A DNA stretch of 64,000 nucleotides from an uncultured Lachnospiraceae bacterium (GTDB lineage: Bacteria; Bacillota; Clostridia; Lachnospirales; Lachnospiraceae): NCBI GenBank assembly GCA_934351255.1, contig CAKRJH010000001.1, positions 124,001 through 188,000 of the forward strand, read 5' to 3'. Shown here piece after piece: positions 34,521-42,014 of this stretch. How positions within the stretch are numbered: the stretch's first letter is position 1; each line of letters starts with the position of its first letter. Made by a program: the position numbers and the translations under genes. The notes under the pieces were generated by a model. That model was not told where the DNA came from and did not search any database. It saw only the letters and a list, made by a program, of their open reading frames with translations.

Positions 34521-35483
34521 GTGCTTGATTTTAAAGAACCAAATATTAAGATTGCTGAGATTTCAGAAGATAAGAGATATGGACGTTTTGTTGTAGAACC
34601 TCTGGAAAGAGGATACGGTACGACCTTGGGTAATTCGCTGAGAAGAATTATGCTTTCATCATTACCAGGTACTGCTGTTAGTCATATTAAGATCGACGGC
34701 GTGGTTCATGAGTTCAGCTCCATCCCCGGAGTGAAGGAAGATGTGACAGAGATCATCATGAACATTAAGAGCCTGGCGATCAAGAATAACAGCGATTCCG
34801 ATGAAGTAAAGACAGCATATATTGAAGCTTCCGGTGAGGGAGTTGTCACGGCTGCAGATATTCAGGTGGATTCCGATATCGAGATCTTAAATCCTGATCA
34901 GGTGATCGCAACACTCAGTGGCGGTCCGGACTGCAAACTGTATATCGAGATGACGATCGTAAATGGTCGCGGATATGTAAGTTCTGACAAGAACAAGCGT
35001 GAAGATCTGCCGATCAACATGATCGCGATCGATTCCATCTTTACACCGGTTGAGAGAGTAAATATCAAGATCGAGAATACTCGTGTTGGTCAGATTACAG
35101 ACTATGATAAGCTGACATTAGAGATCTTCACAGATGGAACCATCGAGCCAAGCGACGCAGTGAGCTTAGCGGCTAAGGTTCTGAGTGAGCATCTCAACGC
35201 ATTCATCAACCTGTCAGAGAATGCCAAGCAGGCAGTTGTAATTGCTCCGGCAGAAGATGATGGATCCGAGAAGGTTCTTGAGATGAACATCGATGAGCTG
35301 GAACTTTCCGTACGTTCTTATAACTGCTTGAAGAGAGCGGGAATCAATACGGTTGGTGAACTGTGTAATCGTACATCAGAGGACATGATGAAAGTGAGAA
35401 ACCTTGGACGTAAGTCATTGGACGAGGTTTTAGCTAAGTTGAGTGAATTAGGCCTTTCCCTGAACTTAGGGGAAGATAATTAG
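34521..35483 (+). CDS. rpoA: RNA polymerase alpha subunit
   Basis: A 320-aa alpha subunit. The N-terminal assembly domain (GRFVVEPLERGYGTTLGNSLRRIMLSSLPG) dimerises and binds beta and beta prime; the C-terminal domain (ELELSVRSYNCLKRAGINTVGELCNRTSEDMMKVRNLGRKSLDEV) contacts UP elements and activators. It starts at GTG 34521 after AAAGGAGGGTCCAAGA. Confidence 0.97.
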   Translation: MLDFKEPNIKIAEISEDKRYGRFVVEPLERGYGTTLGNSLRRIMLSSLPGTAVSHIKIDGVVHEFSSIPGVKEDVTEIIMNIKSLAIKNNSDSDEVKTAYIEASGEGVVTAADIQVDSDIEILNPDQVIATLSGGPDCKLYIEMTIVNGRGYVSSDKNKREDLPINMIAIDSIFTPVERVNIKIENTRVGQITDYDKLTLEIFTDGTIEPSDAVSLAAKVLSEHLNAFINLSENAKQAVVIAPAEDDGSEKVLEMNIDELELSVRSYNCLKRAGINTVGELCNRTSEDMMKVRNLGRKSLDEVLAKLSELGLSLNLGEDN

Positions 35484-35496
35484 GAGGTAAGCGCAA

Positions 35497-36039
35497 ATGG
35501 CAGGCTATAGAAAACTTGGAAGAACTTCCAGTCAGAGAAAAGCTTTACTTCGTAATCAGGTAACAGAGCTGTTATACCACGGCAAGATCGTTACAACTGA
35601 GGCGAAGGCAAAAGAGATCCGCAAGATCGCAGAGGGTATCATTGCACTTGGTATCAAGGAGTGCAACAACTTCGATACCGTTACAGTAACCGCAAAGGTT
35701 GCCCGCAAAGATAAAGATGGCAAGAGAGTGAAGGAAGTTGTAGACGGCAAGAAAGTTACCGTATATGACGAGGTAGAGAAGGAGATCAAGAAGGATCAGC
35801 CATCCAGACTTCACGCAAGACGTCAGATGCAGAAGACTCTGTACAAGGTAACAGAGGCTCCTTCCGCAGCAGCAGGACGCAAGGCAGCTACCAAGACTGT
35901 TGACGTAGCAGCTAAGGTTCTGGACGAGTTAGGACCAAAGTATGCAGAGCGCAACGGAAACGGTGGATACACACGTATCGTAAAGATCGGCCAGCGTAAG
36001 GGCGATGCAGCCATGAAGGTTCTGATCGAGTTAGTTTAA
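35497..36039 (+). CDS. rplQ: 50S ribosomal protein L17 with internal insertion
   Basis: The ends match L17 closely: AGYRKLGRTSSQRKALLRNQVTELLYHGKIVTTEAKAKEIR at the start, then LHARRQMQKTLY, RYAERNG-type sequence and GGYTRIVKIGQRKGDAAMKVLIELV at the end. The protein is 180 aa rather than about 115-130. The extra residues form a lysine-rich insertion between roughly residues 57 and 104, plus a shorter Ala-rich stretch at about 121-135. It is known that Clostridia can have long L17. Last gene of the ribosomal run, followed by a strong terminator. Confidence 0.95.
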   Translation: MAGYRKLGRTSSQRKALLRNQVTELLYHGKIVTTEAKAKEIRKIAEGIIALGIKECNNFDTVTVTAKVARKDKDGKRVKEVVDGKKVTVYDEVEKEIKKDQPSRLHARRQMQKTLYKVTEAPSAAAGRKAATKTVDVAAKVLDELGPKYAERNGNGGYTRIVKIGQRKGDAAMKVLIELV

Positions 36040-36061
36040 TTCGAGACAAAGACAAATTAAG

Positions 36062-36093
36062 AGCGTACATTCTTCGGAATGTGCGCTTTTTTT
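36062..36093 (+). terminator. terminator of the ribosomal super-operon
   Basis: Eleven-bp stem AGCGTACATTC / GAATGTGCGCT (one wobble) with a stable TTCG tetraloop and a run of seven T. Confidence 0.92.
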
Positions 36094-36107
36094 CCACCCG
36101 GACCAGG

Positions 36108-36221
36108 GAGGCCGGATGATTGACCAGAGATGCGCCAGAAGTGTGGCCGGGATGATTTGTGTCCAGATGATTCGCGGCCGGAATGATTCGCGGCTGGAAT
36201 GATTCGTGGCCGGAGTGATTG
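36108..36221 (+). repeat. imperfect 16-bp tandem repeats before ecfA
   Basis: Six related units with consensus GYGGCCGGAATGATTC: 36108-36122, then, after 20 bases of unrelated sequence, 36143-36158, 36159-36173, 36174-36189, 36190-36205 and 36206-36221. The last unit runs into the GGAGGAG ribosome binding site of the next gene. The array is non-coding and lies between the terminator and ecfA. Confidence 0.85.
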
Positions 36222-36230
36222 GAGGAGAAC

Positions 36231-38186
36231 ATGCAGACGGGAGAAAAAAGGATGATTGAGTCACAGGGAGTGACGCATTCCTTTGAACGGTACGATGAGC
36301 AGGGACAGGTTTGTGGAAAGCATCAGGTGTTACGCGGAGTGGATATCCGTGTCAATCCGGGCGAATTTGTGGCGGTTCTGGGTGCCAATGGCTCCGGAAA
36401 ATCTACCTTTGCCAAACACATTAACGCGATTTTGACACCGGAGGAAGGTACCTTGTATGTAAATGACCTGTGCGTCGGGGAACCCGACAATACGCTGGCA
36501 ATTCGCCAGAGTGCGGGACTGGTCTTTCAGAATCCGGACAATCAGATCATCTCCAATGTGGTGGAAGAAGATGTGGCATTTGGCCCGGAGAATCTGGGAG
36601 TTCCTCCGGAGCAGATCCGGGAACGGGTGACACAGAGCCTGAACGCTGTGGATATGTTGGAATATCGGGAACATTCTCCGGGGAAACTGTCGGGAGGACA
36701 GAAACAGCGTGTCGCGATCGCAGGGATTCTGGCAATGCATCCCAAATGCATTGTGATGGATGAAGCGACGGCGATGCTGGATCCCATGGGAAGAAGATCT
36801 GTACTGGAGATCGTAAAGAAACTCCACACGCAGGAGAAGATGACGGTGCTTTGGATCACACATCATATGGAAGAGGTGACAGATGCCGACTATATGTATG
36901 TGATGAGTCAGGGCAGAGTGGCGCTGGAGGGAACGCCGGAGCAGATCTTCCGGCAATCGCAGAAACTTCAGGAGTGCCGGCTGGAGATGACGATGTCCGG
37001 ACAGGTGGCGCAGAGGCTGTGTGCGCGTGGGATAACCCTGTCGAAGGACGCATGGAATGCGCAGGCACTATGCCATGAGATCGCACAGAGGTATCGGAAC
37101 AGCGCAAGTGGTTCCAAACAGTTGGAGGCAGATTCGGAGACAGCAGATCCTAAGAGGACAGTTGATGAGGAAAAGCGGGTTGATACTGCAAAATCAGCCG
37201 GTTCCGGAAAGGGTCCGGCACCAGACGTGGCAGCACCTCTCCTCTCCTTGCAGGGAGTGCAGCATGTTTATGGGGTGGGGAGTGGCTATGAGACGACGGC
37301 ACTTCGTGGCATCACCCTGCAGGTGCATGCGGGAGAATTCATCGGAGTGGCCGGACACACCGGATCCGGTAAATCGACGCTGATGCAGGTGATCGGCGGT
37401 CTGGAGAAGCCGACACAGGGAGACGTGCTCTACCGGGGGCAGGAAATCTACGAGAAGAAAGTATCCCGCAAGGAGCGTTGCTCGGATATCGGCTTTGTCT
37501 TCCAATATCCGGAACATCAGTTGTTTGAGGTGACGGTGCTGGAAGATGTGGCCTTTGGCCCGCGCAATCAGGGAATGAACAGGGAACAGGCCAGACAGAG
37601 GGCAGTCGAAGCACTGAAACTGGTCGGAGTCCGGGAAGAACTGTGGGAGATGGCACCATTTACACTGTCCGGAGGTCAGAAGAGACGAGTGGCTATCGCC
37701 GGGGTTCTGGCTATGCAGCCGTCCGTCCTGATCCTGGATGAGCCGACCGCCGGACTGGATCCGGCAGGCCGGGAGGAGATGCTGGAACTTCTGCGCCGCC
37801 TGCATGAAGAACAGGGAATGACGATCCTGCTGGTGTCCCACAGCATGGATGACATTGCCGGATACGCAGAGAGACTTTGGGTCATGAAGGAAGGAAAGCT
37901 GGTGTATGACGGCGGAGTACGCCAGGCGTTTTCTGACCGGGACAGAGTACATGCACTGGGACTTGATGTGCCGCAGTGCACCGGGTTAATGTATGGACTG
38001 AGACAGGAGAACGTGCCTGTCAGGACCGATGTGCTCTGCGCAAAGGAGGCTGCGGACGAGATCGCCAGAGTGCTGGGTGTGGACAATGACAGTGAAGAGA
38101 CAGGGATGTCTGCGGGGATGTCTGTGGGGATGCCTGCGGGAATGTCTACAGGAATGTCTGCCACAGGACGGGAGGTGCAGCGATGA
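36231..38186 (+). CDS. ecfA: fused energy-coupling factor ATPases EcfA1-EcfA2
   Basis: A 651-aa protein with two complete ABC ATPase domains. Domain 1 has Walker A GANGSGKS (51-58), LSGGQKQRVAIAG and an MDEATAMLDP Walker B. Domain 2 has Walker A GHTGSGKS (375-382), LSGGQKRRVAIAG and LDEPTAGLDP. They resemble EcfA1 and EcfA2 (CbiO-type), usually separate ~280-aa proteins, which drive vitamin and metal ECF importers with EcfT. A ~70-residue charged linker joins them. The C-terminus ends in a low-complexity run of five GM[SP]xG units (near 622-645) from 12-base DNA repeats. Start at ATG 36231 after GGAGGAG. It overlaps ecfT by four bases. Confidence 0.93.
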   Translation: MQTGEKRMIESQGVTHSFERYDEQGQVCGKHQVLRGVDIRVNPGEFVAVLGANGSGKSTFAKHINAILTPEEGTLYVNDLCVGEPDNTLAIRQSAGLVFQNPDNQIISNVVEEDVAFGPENLGVPPEQIRERVTQSLNAVDMLEYREHSPGKLSGGQKQRVAIAGILAMHPKCIVMDEATAMLDPMGRRSVLEIVKKLHTQEKMTVLWITHHMEEVTDADYMYVMSQGRVALEGTPEQIFRQSQKLQECRLEMTMSGQVAQRLCARGITLSKDAWNAQALCHEIAQRYRNSASGSKQLEADSETADPKRTVDEEKRVDTAKSAGSGKGPAPDVAAPLLSLQGVQHVYGVGSGYETTALRGITLQVHAGEFIGVAGHTGSGKSTLMQVIGGLEKPTQGDVLYRGQEIYEKKVSRKERCSDIGFVFQYPEHQLFEVTVLEDVAFGPRNQGMNREQARQRAVEALKLVGVREELWEMAPFTLSGGQKRRVAIAGVLAMQPSVLILDEPTAGLDPAGREEMLELLRRLHEEQGMTILLVSHSMDDIAGYAERLWVMKEGKLVYDGGVRQAFSDRDRVHALGLDVPQCTGLMYGLRQENVPVRTDVLCAKEAADEIARVLGVDNDSEETGMSAGMSVGMPAGMSTGMSATGREVQR

Positions 38187-38983
38187 TTCGAGATATCACA
38201 ATCGGTCAGTATTATCCGGCGCAGTCTCCGGTTCATCGACTGGATCCACGGACCAAGGTCATTGCGACAATGGTCTATCTGGTCTCTTTGTTCTGCTTTG
38301 AGAATATGTGGGGCTATGTGGCGGCCGGCCTCTTTTTCGTGGCAGTAGTGCGGCTGTCCGGCGTGCCGTTTCGATTCCTCCTCAGAGGGCTGAAGCCGAT
38401 GGTCATGCTTATTCTGTTTACTGCCGCGCTCAATATGTTCTGGACGCCGGGAACGGTTCTGTTTCATGTCGGGATCATCAAGATTACCAGAGAAGGGCTG
38501 TGGAGAGGGGCATTTCTGGTATTTCGTCTGATCCTTCTGATCGTGGGATCCTCGGTCATGACACTGACGACTACGCCCAATCAGTTGACGGACGCATTTG
38601 AACGGTTGATGTCACCATTGCAGCGGTTCCGGGTGCCGGTTGCAGAGATTGCGCTGATGATGAGCATCGCGCTGCGGTTTATTCCTATCCTGATGGAGGA
38701 GACAGATCGCATTATGAAAGCGCAGACGGCCAGAGGGGCAGACTTTACATCGGGCCATCTGCTGCACCGCATGCGTCAGATGATCCCTCTGCTGGTGCCG
38801 CTGTTTGTGTCAGCGGCCAGACGTGCCGGAGATCTGGCCTGTGCGATGGATGCCCGGTGTTATCACGGTGGAGCCGGGAGAACCAAGATGAAGCCGTTGA
38901 AGTTTGGCAGACATGATGTGACAGCCGTTGCGGTGGTTTTTATGTATCTGGTGATTCTGGCAGCGGTGGTCCACTGGACCTGA
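38183..38983 (+). CDS. ecfT: energy-coupling factor transmembrane protein EcfT
   Basis: A 266-aa membrane protein with about six hydrophobic segments and the two coupling motifs that bind the ATPases: QTARGADF and a variant MDARCYHG (ARC instead of ARG). The N-terminal GQYYPAQSPVHRLDPRTKV segment is characteristic of the family. No substrate-binding S component lies nearby, so this is a shared (group II) ECF module serving S proteins encoded elsewhere. The last 15 bases of the gene (GTCCACTGGACCTGA, 38969-38983) recur at 39064-39078 just before truA. Confidence 0.93.
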   Translation: MIRDITIGQYYPAQSPVHRLDPRTKVIATMVYLVSLFCFENMWGYVAAGLFFVAVVRLSGVPFRFLLRGLKPMVMLILFTAALNMFWTPGTVLFHVGIIKITREGLWRGAFLVFRLILLIVGSSVMTLTTTPNQLTDAFERLMSPLQRFRVPVAEIALMMSIALRFIPILMEETDRIMKAQTARGADFTSGHLLHRMRQMIPLLVPLFVSAARRAGDLACAMDARCYHGGAGRTKMKPLKFGRHDVTAVAVVFMYLVILAAVVHWT

Positions 38984-39093
38984 CCGTGTTGAGTCTGGCA
39001 GTGGAGTTCACGGAAACTGACTGCAGTTGGATGGATCTTGTGGTGATGGTTTCGGTGAGGGCAGTCCACTGGACCTGATTGGATGAGGTGAAT

Positions 39094-39879
39094 ATGAACA
39101 AGAAGAGAAGAATTATGCTGGTAGTCGCGTACGAGGGGACAGCCTACCATGGCTGGCAGGCCCAGAAAAGCGGTGCCGATACGATCGAAGGAAGGCTGAA
39201 TCAGGCGCTTCGGGAGCTGACGGGAGAAGACATTGCCGTGATGGGGGCGAGCCGGACAGATGCCGGAGTGCATGCACTGTGCAATCTGGCAGTGTTTGAT
39301 ACACAGAGCCGGATTCCGGCAGACCGGTTCTGCGTCGCGCTGAACCAGAGACTGCCGGACGATATCGTGGTACAGAGTTCCCGTGAGGTGGATCCGGAGT
39401 TTCATCCAAGGCATACCCATGGAAAGAAGACGTATGAATATACGATACTCAATCGCAGGATTCCTTTGCCACAATACCGTAATACGGCCTGCTTCTGTTA
39501 TTATCCGCTGGATGTGGAGGCCATGCAGAAGGCGTGTGCCCCGTTCCTGGGCGAACATGATTTTGCAGGATTTTGCTCGGCAGGTGCACAGGTAAAGAGT
39601 ACGGTGCGCACGATCTACGCGCTGGAAGTGACGCAGGAGTGGCTGCCGGATCCGACAGAGCCTGCTTCGTCCCGGGGAAGTCTGATCCGGATCCGCGTGA
39701 CCGGCGACGGATTCCTGTACAATATGGTACGCATTATTGCAGGGACATTGCTCGAGGTGGGCAGGGGAAGGATCCGGCCGGAACAGATGGAGCAGATCGT
39801 CGACAGCAGGGATCGCAGCCAGGCCGGACCTACCGCCGTGCCACAGGGCCTGCGGCTGGAAAAAATAGAGATAGTATGA
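39094..39879 (+). CDS. truA: tRNA pseudouridine synthase A
   Basis: A 262-aa enzyme that converts U38-40 in tRNA anticodon arms to pseudouridine. It has AYEGTAYHGWQAQ at the start, the catalytic motif GASRTDAGVHA with the nucleophile Asp56, and the C-terminal GDGFLYNMVRIIAGTLLEVGRGR. Start at 39094 with GAGGTGAAT upstream. In Firmicutes ecfA-ecfT-truA normally continues into rplM-rpsI; here those two genes are not next, and a glycan export operon follows. Confidence 0.95.
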   Translation: MNKKRRIMLVVAYEGTAYHGWQAQKSGADTIEGRLNQALRELTGEDIAVMGASRTDAGVHALCNLAVFDTQSRIPADRFCVALNQRLPDDIVVQSSREVDPEFHPRHTHGKKTYEYTILNRRIPLPQYRNTACFCYYPLDVEAMQKACAPFLGEHDFAGFCSAGAQVKSTVRTIYALEVTQEWLPDPTEPASSRGSLIRIRVTGDGFLYNMVRIIAGTLLEVGRGRIRPEQMEQIVDSRDRSQAGPTAVPQGLRLEKIEIV

Positions 39880-39924
39880 TATAGTAATGATGTATGATTA
39901 TGTCCAAAAGATTGGAGAAAAACT

Positions 39925-40749
39925 GTGAATCAGAAAAAGGGATTGGCAGCAGGGCAGATGGTGGCGGAGACACTGCGCAACCGGAACATGCTGTTTAAGC
40001 TGGCCAAAAATGATTTTAAGACCAAATACGCCGGATCCTACATGGGAATTCTCTGGGCCTTTGTCCAGCCGGTGGTGACGATATTATTATACTGGTTCGT
40101 ATTCCAGGTGGGTCTTCGCAGCACGGCACAGGGTGACGTTCCGTTTGTACTTTTTTTGACGGCGGGGCTTGTACCGTGGTTCTATTTTTCGGATGCGTGG
40201 AATGGAGCGACAAGTTCCCTGCTGGAATACAGCTTCCTGGTCAAAAAGGTGGTGTTTGATGTCGGGATCCTTCCGGGTATCAAGATCATTTCTGCCTTCT
40301 TTGTCAATGCATTTTTTACCGTGTTTATGATCGGGCTGTATGCCTGCTACGGATATTATCCGGGACTGCATACCCTGCAGCTTATCTATACGCTGCTTTG
40401 TATCACGGTCTTCAGCTGGGGACTGGGATATCTTACCTCTTCGGTGATCGTGTTTGTCCGGGATCTGGGACATCTGATGACAGTGCTTTTACAGGTGCTG
40501 ATGTGGATGACACCGATCATGTGGCCGATCTCCCTGGTCCAGGAACATTTCCCGTGGCTGGTGACGCTGCTCAAGATCAATCCGCTGTTCTATGTGGTGC
40601 AGTGCAGCAGAGATGCTATGACAGGAGATGCCTGGTTCTGGGAGCATCCATTGTGGACGCTGTATTTCTGGGTCGTCACAGTGGTTCTGTTTGTATTTGG
40701 AGCCCATGTATTTCAGAAGCTGCGCGCGCATTTTGCCGATGTGCTGTAG
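39925..40749 (+). CDS. ABC-2 type polysaccharide export permease (Wzm/TagG-like)
   Basis: A 274-aa membrane protein with the ABC2_membrane signature near the start (LFKLAKNDFKTKYAGSYMGILWAFVQPVVTILLYWFVF) and about six hydrophobic helices. This fits permeases that export lipid-linked polysaccharide or teichoic acid across the plasma membrane. It starts at GTG or TTG-type context around 39925 (GTGAATCAG) after TTGGAGAAAAAC. Its ATPase partner follows 42 bases on, and two glycosyltransferases come next, so the exported substrate is probably a glycan made by this operon. Confidence 0.9.
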   Translation: MNQKKGLAAGQMVAETLRNRNMLFKLAKNDFKTKYAGSYMGILWAFVQPVVTILLYWFVFQVGLRSTAQGDVPFVLFLTAGLVPWFYFSDAWNGATSSLLEYSFLVKKVVFDVGILPGIKIISAFFVNAFFTVFMIGLYACYGYYPGLHTLQLIYTLLCITVFSWGLGYLTSSVIVFVRDLGHLMTVLLQVLMWMTPIMWPISLVQEHFPWLVTLLKINPLFYVVQCSRDAMTGDAWFWEHPLWTLYFWVVTVVLFVFGAHVFQKLRAHFADVL

Positions 40750-40791
40750 GGGCTTGTGCCGCTGTAGCTAATCATAAGAATGAGGAATCGT

Positions 40792-42003
40792 ATGGAAGAC
40801 AAAAACTTACCGGTAGGGTCTGTGGAGATCGCAGATCTGACGAAGATATATCATTTATATAACAAACCGACGGATAGACTGCGGGAGACGTTCAGCCTGT
40901 CCCACAAGAGATATTCCAGAGATCACTATGCATTGCAGGATGTCAGTCTGAGCATTGGCAAGGGAGAATCCGTCGGGATCGTCGGAACCAATGGCTCCGG
41001 CAAATCCACACTGCTCAAGCTGATCACCGGTGTGGTGACACCGACCGAGGGGGAGATCCGTACCGGTGGCAAGATCGCGGCACTTCTGGAGCTGGGTGCC
41101 GGATTTAACCAGGAATACACAGGCCTTGAGAATATCTACCTGAATGGAACCATGATGGGCTACAGTAAGGAGGAGATGGAGAAACGTGTGCCTGCGATCG
41201 TCGATTTTGCGGACATCGGAGAATTCATCAACCAGCCCGTCAAGACCTATTCCAGCGGTATGTTTGCCCGGCTGGCCTTTGCCGTATCGATCAATGTGGA
41301 TCCGGATATCCTGATCGTGGATGAGGCATTGTCCGTAGGAGATACCCGCTTTCAGGTCAAATGCATTGACAAGATGAAAAAACTCCGCGAAAAGGGCACG
41401 ACCATATTGTTTGTCACCCATGCGCTGGAGCAGATCAAGCGGTTCTGCACCCGCGGGATCTGGATCAAAGAGGGGCGGGTTCACGCGGACGGCGAGGCGA
41501 GTGAGATCGTTGACCTTTTTGACAATTACATGAAATACGGGGAACAGCAGTTAAATGACCGGTTCGAGGAAGGGCAGTACCGGGTACCGGCCGATGACTC
41601 GATACTGGCTGCGATCCATAATGTAGAGATCAGCCGCACCATGGTGCATGCGTTTGAGCCGCTGGAAGTCCGGGTGACCTACGATATCTATGACCCGGAT
41701 CTGGTGGATTTTCAGCTTGGAGTAGCCATCTACAGCCAGGACCGCAAGATCTATGTGTATGGCCCGAATACCCATCTGGATCAGTTCCCGGTTCCACAGG
41801 ATCCGGGGCGCCATACTGTGACCTACCGCATCGGCTCCATGACATTGTTGTCAGGAGATTATGTGGTGGATGTAGGTCTGTTCAACAGCGATGGCATTGT
41901 CAATCTGGATTACCGACAGAGCTGCAAGGGCTTTTCCGTGACTAATGAATACATCTCGGAGGGGATGATTCATCTGGATCATGAATGGAGCGTTGAGATA
42001 TAG
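40792..42003 (+). CDS. ABC exporter ATPase with C-terminal carbohydrate-binding domain (Wzt-like)
   Basis: A 403-aa protein. Residues ~10-245 form the ATPase (Walker A GTNGSGKS, the GAGFNQEYTGLENIYLNG motif typical of Wzt/TagH, YSSGMFARLAFAV signature, ILIVDEALSVGD Walker B). Residues ~260-400 form a beta-rich Wzt_C-like domain (MVHAFEPLEVRVTYDIYD; YRIGSMTLLSGDYVVDVGLF), which in O-antigen exporters recognises the modified non-reducing end of the glycan. Its presence suggests that the glycan is completed in the cytoplasm and then recognised for export. The start at 40792 follows ATGAGGAATCGT. Confidence 0.92.
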   Translation: MEDKNLPVGSVEIADLTKIYHLYNKPTDRLRETFSLSHKRYSRDHYALQDVSLSIGKGESVGIVGTNGSGKSTLLKLITGVVTPTEGEIRTGGKIAALLELGAGFNQEYTGLENIYLNGTMMGYSKEEMEKRVPAIVDFADIGEFINQPVKTYSSGMFARLAFAVSINVDPDILIVDEALSVGDTRFQVKCIDKMKKLREKGTTILFVTHALEQIKRFCTRGIWIKEGRVHADGEASEIVDLFDNYMKYGEQQLNDRFEEGQYRVPADDSILAAIHNVEISRTMVHAFEPLEVRVTYDIYDPDLVDFQLGVAIYSQDRKIYVYGPNTHLDQFPVPQDPGRHTVTYRIGSMTLLSGDYVVDVGLFNSDGIVNLDYRQSCKGFSVTNEYISEGMIHLDHEWSVEI

Positions 42004-42014
42004 GAGATCAGAAC

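Noticed and set aside
38969..39078. Direct 15-base repeat flanking the ecfT-truA gap as an insertion scar
   Set aside because: The repeat GTCCACTGGACCTGA is short and partly palindromic, and the 80 bases between the copies contain no element; a small local duplication of the ecfT end is enough.
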